Of a DNA stretch of 64,000 nucleotides, positions 20,471 to 32,480 are shown in pieces. The stretch covers positions 2,108,001 through 2,172,000 of the forward strand of contig JAPNXP010000003.1 of assembly GCA_028753945.1 (NCBI GenBank), in the 5' to 3' direction. Position 1 is the first letter of the stretch, and each line of letters begins with the position of its first letter. The notes under the pieces were generated by a model. That model saw nothing but the letters and a program-made list of their open reading frames with translations. It ran no database searches and was not told the DNA's origin. Both the position numbers and the translations under genes were made by a program. Source of the stretch: Hexactinellida sp. DTS-2022. Lineage: Eukaryota > Porifera > Hexactinellida.

Positions 20471-22538
20471 TTGCGATGGTTGATTAACTAGCAGTTAATC
20501 AACTATTTACTACCTATATCTTCTGCATAATAAATGATATATTGATGATGCAACGAATTAATAATAATCAAACAATATACTAAGCAATAGCAATAATTTA
20601 TTTATTAATTAGTTGACTTGGATCCCAAATAGCAGCATACTGAATTGAATACTACGTGTAATTTACAAGTCACAAGTTTAACATACGTATTTAAAAAGAG
20701 TGATAATTGAGGAGAGCAAGGCAGCGAAGCGGCCGATAATTAATTGTGTTGGGTAGTGTCTAAGACGAATGAACAAAATGTGAGAGTGATCCGTCGCGAA
20801 GCGACCGAGACCGAAGGGCTCGTATACTTTAAATTTCAAAACCATTTCTGATATTCTAACAATAGATTAATGAGATCGAATATCTGTTATATTATTCACG
20901 ATAGTTATTTGTCTGTGTTTGTTTGCTTGCCCGCATTATATTAGAGTGCTAGAGGGATTAAACTCATATATAATGGGGATACATATTAAATTCCAAATGT
21001 TATTATAGGTAAACAAGTATGCTGAATTAAAATTTCGCATTTCCAAATTTTATTATGATTATTTATTGCAATCGTTTATGAATTGATAAACAAATTGGTT
21101 CAAATTTATAATGAACTAGATTAACTTCCAATTGTTAAATGGATAAACTCTGATTACTAATTCAATGTTTCAAATTTTATGATGTGAAATTTATTGTTCT
21201 TGTTTGGAATAGGTAACGAATCAATTAATTTTGAAATGTACATACAGTATATGCCAAGTATTATAGGTAAATGCATATACAGGTATAAAACCAAAGCGGC
21301 ACCCATCGGGAGAATGATTTTGTGCCGCTTCTCGGAGGTTGCCGCTACTCGGAGGTGCCGCTTTGGGAGGTTTACCTGTACTGAATAGACCTGGCAATTA
21401 ATTCATGTTTATTTGTGTCAAGCTGAAAAAATCACGAATAATACCAGGGGCGCATCCAGGATTTGTTAAAAGGGGGGCTGTCATTTTATGATAAGAAAAC
21501 ACATCACCAGCTGGGGTCGGGCGCTGTAACCCCCCAGTAGGATTCCAGGAGCTTTATCCCTTGAAACCAGATACGATAGAGTGCTATTTTCCCAATTTCC
21601 AATAACTAACAAGTCCAATACTTTGTATATTTTTCTGGACATTTCGAATTCACGAGACCATATGCCACACTGTGCCCAAGGAGTGAAAATTGAGGCGATG
21701 TAAGATCCCCAATTTGAGTCTTGGAGGGATAAATTAATTAAAAGCAATATATAATCCTGAGATCAAATAACTATAAAGCTCCATACTAGATTATGGAAGA
21801 AAAGCTTATATACTCCAACTCCCTTACCCGGGCACTATGGTCAGAGGGTACGCGTAACTCAAATTTTCCCGGAGCTGAGAAATACAATGGCTGGAACACA
21901 AGGAATTCCAAAGTGTATAATCCATATTTTCTAAATTCATTCAAAATTTAAAACTGATGTTTTTAACGGGCAGTGGATAATATAAGATATGTATCTGGTT
22001 TTTAATTTTTTCATTATACTTCATTATTGTTTAAATGAATACATTTTTATTTGTCATTACATCAAAATGGTACCCGGTTGAGGGAGGTCCGGATGACGGA
22101 GGTTTGAGTGTATTCGAGTGGTAATCTTGGATATAAAGGAGTGGTTCCCAAACTTAACTACTTCGCGGCCCGTATTTACTTCTCCAACAAACTCGCGACC
22201 CCCTTTCTAACAAATATAACTATATTTCATACCTTAAGTGAGATGATGTGTGATATGTTCCATACACCATTCATAATATTTTAGTTATTTTTATTCAGTT
22301 AACACGAGGTAGTTTGATATCTTTCTTCTTTTCACCGTGTCCATTCATAATACTTATCACCACACTATATTTTCAGAAATTTAATACAATATAGGACCCC
22401 AGTGGCATAGCCATGGCCAGCCGTGGCCAGGTCCCGCTTGTCGCAACCAGTGTGGACAGTGGACCCCACCTAGAGCAGTATCCAGGGTGCGGCACTTGGG
22501 GCACAGGTTGCACCCAAAAGTCTATCATAATGCCCACT
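20470..22538. other. Spacer with repeat fragments
   Basis: Holds a family C end remnant at about 20700-20825 ('ccgtcgcgaagcgaccgaga') and a 'gtgccgctt...ggaggtgccgctttg' motif at 21300-21370. Positions 21444-21790 are an inverted partial copy of the element at 61844-62442. From 22135 there is an hAT-like end ('gtggttcccaaacttaacta'). No coding exon was recognised. Confidence 0.55.
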
Positions 22539-23601
22539 CAGAGTTGCAAATGGGTCACGAGCAGTGACCCATGACCCATTAGACCCATCGAAGGAGTGAC
22601 CCATGACCCACTGACCGATGGGTCAATGACCCATTCATGTTATTATGTGACCAATTATATATTCAATATTTGAACTTAGAAGTAACTATAATGTAAATAG
22701 AATTTAGTCTCACGCAATCATGATATCAAGTTGTTATTATAACCTTCTAGCACTACAGATACGGCTTCGATGGTATCTGGTAACATTGAATTACGATGAG
22801 ACGTTATTATACTATGTAGAGCATTAAAGGCATTATAATGCCTCTTGCTCTCTGATGATCTCTTATTACAAGTCTAATGATCTCTCTTGCTCTCTGATGA
22901 TCTCTTATTACAAGTCTAATGATCTCTCTTACATCTAGATAATTAATTAATCAAAGTATTGATGGGTCATGACCCATGGCTTGTGACCCATGACCCATTG
23001 ACCCATCCCAAAAACGTGACCCATATGACCAGGCTTGTCAAAAGGTCCCGCATTGTCAGGTCATGTCAGGTCAGGTCAGGTCAGATCTTATATACAATAT
23101 TTACGGTCAGGTCAGGTCAGGTCTTGGTGGAAAAAAATTGATACAGGTCAGGTCAGGTCAGGTCTTTCACATTATCAGGTCATTTCATGTCAATTTCAGG
23201 TCAATTTCAGGTCAATTCCAGGTCATTTCAGGTCGATTTCAGGTACTAGTACTAGTCTACTATATTATATTTATATACTACTAGTAAGTAGTGAGGTTTA
23301 TACGATATAGACATCAATTTATTAATTGGTGTGGCGTTGATCAGCATTTCCCTACGACTTTTTAAATGTCATGGCGCGTTTAACGCGCTTTGTGGGAAAG
23401 AGTGGCGTTGATATATCTGAAAAATAAATCCAACCGAGATGACCCTTATAGACTAGGTTAGGTCAGGTCAAGGCGTTCAGAAAATAGGTTCAGGTCACTC
23501 AAAGGTCAGGTCAGGTCAGGTCATGACCTGACCTTTTGACAAGCCTGCATAATATGCATATGACCCATGACCCATGGGTCACTGACCCATTTGCAGCTCT
23601 G
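22539..23601. mobile_element. 1.06-kb hAT-like non-autonomous element with tandem GGTCA arrays
   Basis: Termini 'cagagttgcaaatgggtca' and 'tgacccatttgcagctctg' are inverted repeats, flanked by the 8-bp direct repeat 'tgcccact' (22531-22538, 23602-23609), as in hAT elements. Subterminal arrays of 'tgacccat' lie at both ends. The centre is a second element (about 23031-23547) with its own inverted ends and arrays of 'ggtca'. Open frames across the arrays are translations of simple repeats, not genes. Confidence 0.85.
23031..23547. mobile_element. Nested element with 'caggcttgtcaaaaggtc' ends
   Basis: Inverted termini 'caggcttgtcaaaaggtc' and 'gaccttttgacaagcctg' enclose blocks of repeated 'aggtc', with spaced variants 'aatttcaggtc'. 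A clean target duplication was not seen. An internal piece with 'gtggcgttgat' repeated (23330 and 23401) is of unknown origin. Confidence 0.7.
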
Positions 23602-24459
23602 TGCCCACTATAGTGCGGCAATGTCACACCCAAAATTTAGCAGTGCCGAATCTTCATGCAGGCCTAGCCATGCCGCTAACCCCACCATATTTGGATTTCA
23701 GCAATGCGGGGCCCAGCTTAAATAGTTAGGGCCTGCTGCAAGGACGGATGCGCCCAAGGAGGTGGGTACAAAATCTCAGTTCTTTATATTTTAAATAAGT
23801 GCTATCTCGATGTACCTGACAGTTGGAAGCCCAAAAGGTTCGGAAATCGAAGTATCGCGGTACATAGACCACAATGTAATGGGATATAAACTTGGGAGGA
23901 GTGGACATGTTCGGCTATTCGAAGTTCGGATAATCAACATTCCTAGAAGAGAACGCCGAAAAGTTTTAATTCTTTTCGGTGTTCATCTCTATTAAAAACA
24001 CAATTGTTCTTTGTTGAGTGTTTGTGTGTGTGTTTGTCCAGAATAAATAGGAAAGACCATATGCTCTAGAAACCCAATGTCAACACCTGTTTAATACTGT
24101 GGTTGTATGACGTCACTAATTTACAATTAAGTCATATCTCTAACAGTTTTCACTCAATCGCTCCCAAAATATATCAACTTATAGAACTAACTTTGTCAAA
24201 CCTCAGCCAATTTTGTATTTATCACTGTAATTTCGCTTCTGGAATTAATAAAAATTTAAACCCTGATTTTAATTAACACATCGCGTGAGGTCTGTCAATT
24301 CAATTCTAGGAATAAAGGAATTCTATTTCTCATATAATTCTAATTTAGGGCTCGACCCCGACTCTTTTATTACTGTGCCGACTATAATATAGTAAAGTGG
24401 CCTATTGAAATGAATGCCTTAGTGAATTATTACTGTGCCGAATATACTATAGTATAGAG

Positions 24460-25017
24460 CAGTGGTTCTCAAACTGTGGTACGCGTACCACTGGTGGTAC
24501 GCGAGCTCCTTCTAGTGGTACGCGGAGCTATAGGCGGAGGAAGGAGGAGTCAGGGGAAGGGGGGGCACTTGCTCCGTTTATTGTTGATATTATTCAACAC
24601 AGTCAATACCTTCAATTATCTAATGTGCTAGATTACACATTATAAATCAATTGTATTTTGACTTTGTTAGCAAATTATGCTTCCTGCAGGTAGATTAGTG
24701 GTTAACATTAACTCTGCAAAACAATTCCTGTAGGTAAACTCCCCAAACCCCTCATTAGGTCGCTCGCTACGCTCGCTGCTTGTACCTTTGATCTCGCAGA
24801 GACTTTCTCCTAGCTACGCCCTTGAGAGAGGGTATATCATTATACCTTAAAATACATCAAAATTGAAATGTTATAAAATACAATGGAAATGTACTTTAGT
24901 ACCATATGCTGTACGTAGTTTTCAGGGTTGTATTCAAATATCGATCAATATGGTGGTACACGGAGACCCTAATATTAGATGAAGTGGTACGCGCTGTGAA
25001 AAGTTTGAGAACCACTG
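24460..25017. mobile_element. Complete 558-bp hAT-like non-autonomous element
   Basis: Termini 'cagtggttctcaaact' and 'agtttgagaaccactg' are perfect inverted repeats, flanked by the 8-bp direct repeat 'gtatagag' (24452-24459, 25018-25025). It landed inside a MITE B copy: the halves 'tactatagtatag' and 'ggcccagtattg' resume on each side. The interior has no transposase. A partial copy lies at 16855-17162. Confidence 0.92.
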
Positions 25018-25025
25018 GTATAGAG

Positions 25026-25610
25026 GCCCAGTATTGAAATGACAGCCTTGGTATATCTATCTATACCAGGGGTACTTATACTGGGGGGCGTAAAGGTATT
25101 GTAGGAGCGGCGTAATACCCTCAGAAAATGCAAACTCATCAACCAAGGGGGGTATGGGATGAAAAAGCTTAAGAACACCTGATCTATACCATATACTCCT
25201 TTAGATAAGGACTGGAACGTCGCGATCTCGGGGTTTTTAACTTGAGAGGCTCCAATTTTAAAAATTGAAAAAGCATTAGGTTTCCGGTTTCCAAATGTGA
25301 TTTTTGGCATACAGGGGTACCTATTGGTACCCGCCAACAAAATGAGGTATCCACTCAAAATTTCTCACACCTCGACAAGTTATGACGTCGTCACATTTCG
25401 AGAACCTCGAAAATTCACTTAATTGCACATAATTCCCGCCCTCTAAGAGATAAAAATCTCAAAATTAATAGAAAATTGTATTGATTTAACTAGTTAAATC
25501 TTACTCTATTATTTCAACTTAAGATAATTATGTTGATTTGACTTGTGAATTCGAGCTGGGTTCTATTAAATTGTAGTATTACTTACCATACAATGGATTA
25601 AAGGAAATTA
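25026..25610. other. Repeat-derived spacer
   Basis: Contains a piece of Helitron-like family D at about 25280-25470 ('cacctcgacaagttatgacg') and a short AT-rich module of repeat A. A 'ctataccaggggtac' element end is seen near 25065. No gene recognised. Confidence 0.5.
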
Positions 25611-25612
25611 TA

Positions 25613-25893
25613 GTCAACTCCCGTTATAACGAAGTGCTCGGTACCGTAGTTTCATTTCGTTATAAGCGGAGTTTGTTATAACCGGAGTTCGTTATAAGCG
25701 GAGTTCGATCTTAAAAGAGTTCATTACAAGCTGAATTTCGTTGAAACCTGGAGTTCATAATTTATGGATTTCGTTATAACCGGAGTTCGTTATAACCGGA
25801 ATAAAATCAATAGCTTAGAGGCTATATGGGATTTAAATGACTTCGTTATAAGCGGAATTTAGTTATATCCATTTCGTTGTAACCGAAGTGCGA
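25613..25893. mobile_element. Pogo/Tigger-like MITE E, right end lost
   Basis: Begins 'agtcaactcccgttataacg' and is built of repeated 'cgttataaccggagtt' motifs. Complete relatives lie at 45951-46251 and 61217-61592. The right terminus is missing here. Confidence 0.75.
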
Positions 25894-26148
25894 CAGGGTG
25901 TCAACGATGATAGGCAAGTTGGCCCGAGTACTGTGGCATGCAGCATGTTGACAGACCCATCTGGTGTCAGAGAGTCGTTGCATCTCCAAATAGTCTTTAA
26001 ATGTATAAGTGATGAAATTATATAACATGAATTGTATCTACACGTGTGAAAATAAATCGAAGAACTAAAGTAATGAGGATTCTTAAAAGTGAGAATTGTG
26101 GTGACAACAATGGAAAAACTATTCTGACTTGTGACAACAGTCCAAAAA

Positions 26149-26570
26149 TATCCAAAATTGCAGCCTGTGCCGACGCATGTTCCTTTGGTGGTACTATATT
26201 CTAGTGGTGGTTTATTGATAGTGCCTCCAAAGGAACATGCTGTCGGCACAGCTGCAATTTTGGATTTCTTTTCGCCATGTCATCATCACTATGAAGGTGT
26301 TAAACTATTTCAGAAAGGTGTTTCAAAAGGCTACGACTCTTAGTGAGTTGGAAGTTTCGTTTTAGCTCATTTCATTTCAAAGATATTCAAGTTTCAGTAG
26401 AATATAATAAGTGATGAGTCAGCATTTTTTATGTGCGTGTTGGGTGATCACCCAACACCAACCAACCCATTCGAAATATAGAATTCACAAGCTTGTAAAA
26501 ACAATTTTTTTTGACGATGTCATCATCACCTCAAGGTGTCAACACCCATTTATAGATGTGCTACGTCAGA
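26149..26570. repeat. Composite repeat A copy with hairpin
   Basis: A hairpin at 26149-26268, then the 'ttgggtgatcacccaacacc' palindrome and 'gtcatcatcacctcaaggtg' module. It ends just before MULE 1. Confidence 0.8.
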
Positions 26571-26713
26571 GGTGTAGCAATAGGCGGTTCATTGAACCAG
26601 GGCCCCCGATGTCTCGGGGCCCCCCAAAATAATACCAGCCAACCTATTTGAGTGAGGTGCATGCATTTGTCAGAATTTTGGAGTTGGCATTTGTCAGAAT
26701 TATCATGACCTGC

Positions 26714-26980
26714 ACTTGTCCGAATCAATATTTGATCGACTGTCACTTGTCCGAATCAATATTTGATAGACTGTCACTTGTCCGAATCAATATTTGTTCG
26801 ACTGTCACTTGTCCGAATCAATATTTGTTCGACTGTCACTTGTCCGAATCAATATTTGTTCGACTGTCACTTGTCCGAATCAATATTTAGATCGACTGTC
26901 ACTTGTCCGAATCAATATTTGATCGACTGTAACTTGTCCGAATCAATATTTAGATCGACTGTCATTTGTCCGAGTCAATA
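26714..26980. repeat. 31-bp tandem repeat, nine copies (left end of MULE 1)
   Basis: The unit contains 'cacttgtccgaatcaatatt' followed by 'tgatcgactgt'. Units differ by single changes (gatcg/gatag/gttcg/agatcg). The inverted counterpart is at 28885-29000. Such arrays are candidate transposase-binding sites (inference). Confidence 0.95.
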
Positions 26981-27108
26981 ATTAGTTTGAATATGAAGTT
27001 ACTTATCAGACCTGTAAAATTATCAACTGTTACTTGCTTGAGCACAAGGATCATAAATAGGAGTTATTTATTAAATTACTTTAATAGAATGTGAATATAA
27101 TAATATAA

Positions 27109-28692
27109 TTAATCTGTGAAAATCTGAAACCTAGACTCTATAAAGGAACGACACACGGGACAGAGTTGCCCAAGGTCAGCGATTCTTTGGACACATAGAT
27201 TGCAGCAGTTTGCATGCCGACATGGCATAAATACCCATGTCTCAGTACGGGGTCCAAGACAAACAACACATTGATTTCCTGATGCATAATTTTCATCAAT
27301 CTCATCTTCGGAATCGCTTGAAGAGGTGTTATCATTCGCTATGTTTCCGATTGAATTGCTTATTGATTTCAAAAATTTCCACGGATTGTAAATTCCATCT
27401 TGGAGTTTTTGTTTGCATGCCAACCTATAATCATCATTTTTAAGGTCTTTCTTCTTTCTGGGTCTGGATATTTCTCGCCCCTGGCGTAAGCGTCCAATAT
27501 CATTCTCCGTATCTGCAATTACCTCATTTAGTATCGACATAAAAGTCCAAATTCATGGGTGGCAAGTTTTACTATCGACTTTAACTTTGAATGGTAGCTT
27601 TCGGCCGCGTTGTTAGTAGAAATATTCAGTTCATGAATTGATAGTTCTTCGGGTGTTATTCGGGTTAGCCATCTCTTTTTAAAATATTGTTTTAATTTTT
27701 CCAATTTTTGCATCTCAGAATGTTCGATACTAGGTATTTGAATTAAGTTTGCAGTGGGAGTAATCAGAGGTCCTGGCAAAAAAGGGATAGCCATCAATTG
27801 TTTGATGAAAGATCTTGTGTCTGCGTTGTTCCTGAATGCATGAGCCAGTCCTAGTTTCTGTGTTTTTGCCCATAAACGTTGTGTATAGTGGAACCAGCAG
27901 CCATATAACTTCACCTGTGGGTAAACTTCTTTTAGTGCATTTCTAGCTGCAGGTTCCCAATCTGACATGGAGGCTGAAGGCTGGAATTGAGGGACATAGA
28001 CGGTAATATTTTCCAACACCGCTTTATATATCTCCTTACTCTTTGCCGTCATTAAGCAGTGAATTGCTGGTAAAGTATGACGTCCTACCGAAACAAAAAT
28101 ACTAGTCCACAATTGAGCGAATTGGATAGGAACTGTATAAAACGTTCCATCAAATTGAATATTTGTAACTTCACTTAGCAATTTGGCCATTTGTTCAGAA
28201 AAGAAAATCACTCCAGTCTGTTCACCACAAGTCACCTGAATTTTGAAATATTGGCCATAAGGTGTTGTTGGCAACATCTTACAAAATTCATCAGCTGTCA
28301 GGGGAATCTTTGGTTGAATCTTCCTTCTAGCCCGGTACATGGATGACTCACATTCCGGAAAGGAAATATCGCAAGAATGAGGATCAGTTCAAGTCGTATC
28401 ATCGAACACTTTCCTGAGGTTTGGTTGTGATGATTTAGCAGTGGATTTGCATTTGGATTTAAGTTAAAAATTTCCGACATATAATCATTCACAGTATGGT
28501 TGTGATCTCGCAAAGGGGTAATTAAATTAGTTTCACGATTAATCCTCCTAGTCTCCTTGCAGCCAGTACGAAAGATAGCACATTTAAGGAAATATATTTG
28601 TCCGTAGGTTTTGACTGAATGTATTTATTTCCATCACAACTTGTAAAGACTTTTCCAAAGCTGCGTTTATATTCTTCAATAGTATATTCCAT
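27109..28692 (-). pseudogene. FLYWCH-MULE-RING transposase of MULE 1, decayed
   Basis: Read on the minus strand from a likely ATG at 28692. (a) A FLYWCH-type zinc finger (DGNKY...GCK...HNH, about 28640-28490), frame-shifted near 28580. (b) A TGA codon near 28385 within the linker. (c) The MULE transposase domain (28340-27540), with the candidate DDE residues in IQFDGTF, SDWEPAARNA and NNAAESYHSK, plus the GCWFHYTQRLW motif typical of the family. (d) A frameshift near 27540. (e) A C-terminal RING finger: QCVVCLGPR, PCRHANCCNLC and LCPVCRS, ending FQIFTD before the stop at 27109. The RING is the IAP/MDM2-like C-terminal type by pattern. The transposase would cut and paste the element; in this copy it should be inactive. 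Confidence 0.88.
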
Positions 28693-28884
28693 TGTATTTT
28701 GGACAAAAAAATTATTTCGTAGTATTTATGCATTCTATAAGAGATTAGATTGGTGCCTGGAATAAATAAGAAGCCGAAGTATTTTGGATTAACACCGTTA
28801 CATCAATTGAAAAATGATGGTGTGAACTCAAAAACTAAGTATACCTTTGGCTTCATATTCAAACTAATTATTGATTCAGATCTA

Positions 28885-29000
28885 AATATGTATTCGGACA
28901 AGTGACAGTCGAACAAATATTGATTCGGACAAGTGACAGTCGATCAAATATTGATTCGGACAAGTGACAGTCGATCAAATATTGATTCGGACAAGTGAAG
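28885..29000. repeat. 31-bp tandem repeat, four inverted copies (right end of MULE 1)
   Basis: 'aatattgattcggacaagtg' recurs four times with 'acagtcgatca' between, the exact complement of the left array. Confidence 0.93.
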
Positions 29001-29064
29001 GTCATGATAATTCTGACAAATGTCAACTCCAAAATTCTGACAAATGCAGCGCCCCCATTTGAGT

Positions 29065-29548
29065 CATATCCCCGTATATTGGCCAAATCCCTGTACAAGG
29101 TCCCAAAAGTTTTCCTCGCTCGCTGCGCTCGCTCGTCCAGAGAATTACTATACTTGAAATTACTATAGACAGTGATATAGAAAAAATATCAATTTGAAAA
29201 GGAAAAAGCATTAAATTATATACTGTACACTGTACAGGGAATCCTGTACGCTTTAATAAATATATAAACTAGTTGTGCCTTTATGTGGTCAATGCAGAAT
29301 GCATAGCAGAATATACTATCATCACTGTAGACATTTTTAGGCATTATTTGACTCATAATTAGTAAATTAGAAAATCTGTACGAATGGAATAAATGGGGGG
29401 GGGGGGGGGGCGGCACATACTTTTGAACCGGGGCCCCCGAAACCTTAGCTACGCCACTGTGTTACGTAGCTAAGGATCAATTGATCCATTGGAAGTTTGT
29501 TTCTATCTTGTATCATCTCTGACTCAGAGATTAATGCTATTTACCAAA
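29065..29548. other. Spacer between MULE 1 and foldback I
   Basis: Contains a short palindromic 'gctcgctgcgctcgctcg' (about 29117), a 'gtacagggaatcctgtac' palindrome (29232-29249) and a run of about 14 G with 'cggcacatac' (29396-29415). Then follows part of composite repeat A. No gene. Confidence 0.55.
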
Positions 29549-31029
29549 TAGTGGGGGCACAACCTAAGATTCCGTGACCGACCTCTGGCAAGTTAAGTTT
29601 TATGTCTGATTCTGATACTTTAGGCCCTTAGGGTATATCTCGCGATTTAAGCTCCCAGGTCGGGCTCGAAAATTTGGGCAAACTTTTTTATAGCGACAAA
29701 TTCAAAGGGCCTCCGGCAATCATTTTGAAAAATTAAGGCCCCTCTCTGAACATTTCATAAATTGAGATTAGAGTGTCTTTGAACAGTATACAATAAGTAC
29801 TAGCTGCACTGAAAATTCAACTCAATCGGGACTATACTTTTAATGTAATAACCTTTTGTAGATTCTAACGTCATTTGTCACCATGGGAGGCCATTCTTTA
29901 AACTATTTTTTAAGGGATTTGTAGCATATCTTATCCTATATATGTACATGAAATAACCTTTTAACTCGCTATGTAGTATGTCTCCATGCAAATCTCGGTA
30001 ATAGAGCTGTTGTATGACAGTTTAACTGCCATGACAGTTTAACTACCTTGTATTATTGTAACCATGGATATTCCAGCCATGACAGTTTAACTAGCATGAC
30101 ATTTCTACAACTTCTTTCTATTACTTCCTCAACTTGTAGTTCCTATTGCATGATGACGCATTCTTTATAATAGTATTCTTGCAATCAAAGCTATACCTCA
30201 TACATACTATAAATCGCTGAGAAACAAATCATAATGTAACTAACACAATCATGAGCCTATTAAATTTTATATGCCATGTGAAAAAGAATGCGTCATCACG
30301 CAATAGGAACTACAAGTTGAGGAAGTCATAGAAAGAAGTTGTAGAATTGTCATTGGTAGTTAAACTGTCATGGCTGGAATATCCATGGTTATACTAATAC
30401 AAGGTAGTTAAACTGTCATGGTAGTTAAACTGTCATACAACAGACCTAAATTTAGCACTTTTATTCTTCTGAGAATCTCACATGAGGGTGAGGAAGGAAA
30501 AGAAATTGACCCATAGACCTTCTATTCGCCCACTTGGTATATATAATTATCATAATTTTGACGTCAATTGACTGGATTTTTTTATTTTTGTATAGTCAAA
30601 GTGCTAAATTTAGGTCTATTACCGAGATTTACATGGAGACATACTACATAGCGAGTTAAAGGTTATTTCATGTACATATATAGGATAAGATATGCTACAA
30701 ATCCCATGACGTAGGAATCTTCAAAAGGTTATTACATTAAAAGTATAGTCCCGATTGAATTGAATTTTCAGTGCAGCTAGTACTTATTGTATACTGTTCA
30801 AAAATACTCTAATCTCAATTTATGAAATGTTCAGAGAGGGGCCTTAATTTTTCAGAATGATTGCCGGAGGCCCTTTGAAATTGTCGCTAAAAAAAAGTTT
30901 GCCCAAACTTTCCAGAGCGGCATGGGAGCTTAAATCGCGAGTTATACCCTAAGGGCCTAAAGTATCAGAATCAGACAAAACTTAACTTGCCAGAGGTTGG
31001 TCACGGAATCTTAGATTTTGACCCCACTA
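29549..31029. mobile_element. Foldback I, 1.48-kb near-complete inverted repeat
   Basis: Both ends read inward as 'tagtgggg...ctaagattccgtgacc'. The arms, roughly 700 bp each, stay complementary through 'ccggcaatcattttgaaaa', 'gtactagctgcactgaaaat' and 'acaagttgaggaagt', leaving a small loop near 30190-30280. It sits in composite repeat A, whose 'attagtataaataattatt' resumes at 31033. No transposase. A shorter relative is at 44864-45519. Confidence 0.88.
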
Positions 31030-31800
31030 AAATTAGTATAAATAATTATTAATTAAATTATTAATAATTTAGTACCAATTTCAATGTCAACTTGAATATA
31101 TAAAGTTCAATTATTTGTCATAAAAAGTAATTTAATTTATTTGGAACCAAATTACAATTCCGCACACTCGATGACCCCTAATAAACAAATTGGAAGCATA
31201 TATATAATATGTCAAATTAATAGACTGAGTTAATTATAATTAATTACGTCACGTCAGTATATTAAAATAGTTTAAGAATATTCACGTAGAAGTAAATATA
31301 ATCACATAATCTGTTGTTGTTATGGAATGTAAAATCTTAGTTTTCAATTGGAAAATAGAGGCCTACTTGATTTCACAAGTTAAATCAATATAATTATCGC
31401 AAGTGGAAACAATTGAATTAGTTTTAACAGTTTTATTGAAATTGTAGTGTGAGTAAACAAAGAAATTTCAACCCCCATTTATGGCAGAAATTAAACCCAT
31501 TATTAAAAATTTTCTTATCCCATCAAATGCAGAATTTTATGATAAATCCAATGGTGAAATAAAAAATGCGGGTTTAGTATAACATTTTTTAATTATGGAC
31601 CAGACAAACTTTCAAAGGTGTCAAAGTCTTAAAAAAATGGTTTTCAAAGATTTGGCTCGAGATGCACATCTGTAACATATGGGACACCGATGTTACAAAT
31701 TTTAGCTCCGGGGAAATCTAACTCTGGCCTGTAGAGCGGACACGGACTAAATAAAAACCAAAAAAAAACCAAGGCATTGATTTAAATACCGGGCCACTAT
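31030..31800. repeat. Composite repeat A, variant end
   Basis: AT-rich module as elsewhere, but ending in a variant tail with 'gatgcacatctgtaacatat' and 'ctctggcctgtagagcgga'. The same tail is at 41222-41320 and 56070-56160. It holds the undisturbed 'ttggctcgagatgcac' target (about 31650) that is interrupted at 40716. Confidence 0.75.
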
Positions 31801-32144
31801 ACCATGGGCGCAAAGTTTGACAAGTATGAGGTTGAAGTTGGGGGGGCGCGGAGCGAGTGTAGAGAGCGACCTTATGGGGGTTCAGGGGACTCTGCGCCCC
31901 TGAAAAAAAATTGATTGCGAGATACCCAGATACGATTTGTAACCATTCATGGAACCAATGGAGTAACAAGTCCATACTAAATAATGTAAATTTCCTAATA
32001 TATTTTTTATCCAGAGGGCACGGTAACACTCGCACCATTAATGTTGCCCCCTTCAACTTTTTACGGGGGTGCGCGCGTTACTTAACTTTATACATAAGAA
32101 AATCAGGGTAAATCAATGTGATCTACTGAGTCCCTAAATATGAA
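31801..32144. other. Spacer with G-rich element
   Basis: Contains 'atgggcgcaaagtttgacaa' and 'gggggggcgcggagcgagtg', a low-complexity element resembling those near 21.5 kb. No gene recognised. Confidence 0.45.
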
Positions 32145-32480
32145 TTCCCATTTCCCATTCACCAATAATAAATTTCATATGTATAAAACTAACTAATCTC
32201 GAGATTTTAACAAAATTACCATATATAGAAAGGTGTAAGAATCGCATAACAAATATTTTCGATAAACCAATATGACTGTTGGACTCCCAAAATATGATTT
32301 CCTGTACGAAAATGATACATTTCATATGTATAAAGTTAAGTAATCTCGAGATTTTAACAATATTACCATATATGGAAGGGTGTGAAAATTGCATAACTTA
32401 CATTCCACAAATATTTTCGATAAACCAATATGACCGTTGGACTCCCAAAATATGACTTCCTATACGACAATAATACATTT
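32145..32480. repeat. Tandem duplication of a ~165-bp unit
   Basis: Two copies share 'ctcgagattttaaca', 'attaccatatat' and 'ttttcgataaaccaatatga' followed by 'gttggactcccaaaatatg', with point changes. No coding potential. Confidence 0.85.

Larger units (their letters stand above)
26654..29056 (-). mobile_element. MULE transposon 1 (2.4 kb) with tandem-repeat ends
   Basis: Bounded by the 8-bp direct repeat 'atttgagt' (26646-26653 and 29057-29064), the size expected for Mutator-like elements. The inverted ends share 'tgcatttgtcagaattttgg' and continue through 'gtcagaattatcatgacc' into a 31-bp tandem repeat: nine copies at the left (26714-26980), four inverted copies at the right (28885-29000). 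The outermost bases are diverged; the right end, read inward, is 'gggggcgctgcattt'. The interior carries a decayed FLYWCH-MULE-RING transposase on the minus strand. Sister element: 50427-52773. Confidence 0.88.

Noticed and set aside
22959-23310. Overlapping open frames with periodic SGQVRSG-type protein
   Set aside because: Translation of the 'aggtc' tandem arrays of the nested hAT-like element in several frames; no start context or homology.
26648-26981. Open frames with periodic CPNQY/LSESIF protein
   Set aside because: They are translations of the MULE 1 terminal repeat array.
31718-32056. 112-codon minus-strand frame
   Set aside because: It spans the variant tail of repeat A, a MITE B piece and a G-rich element; no protein family recognised.
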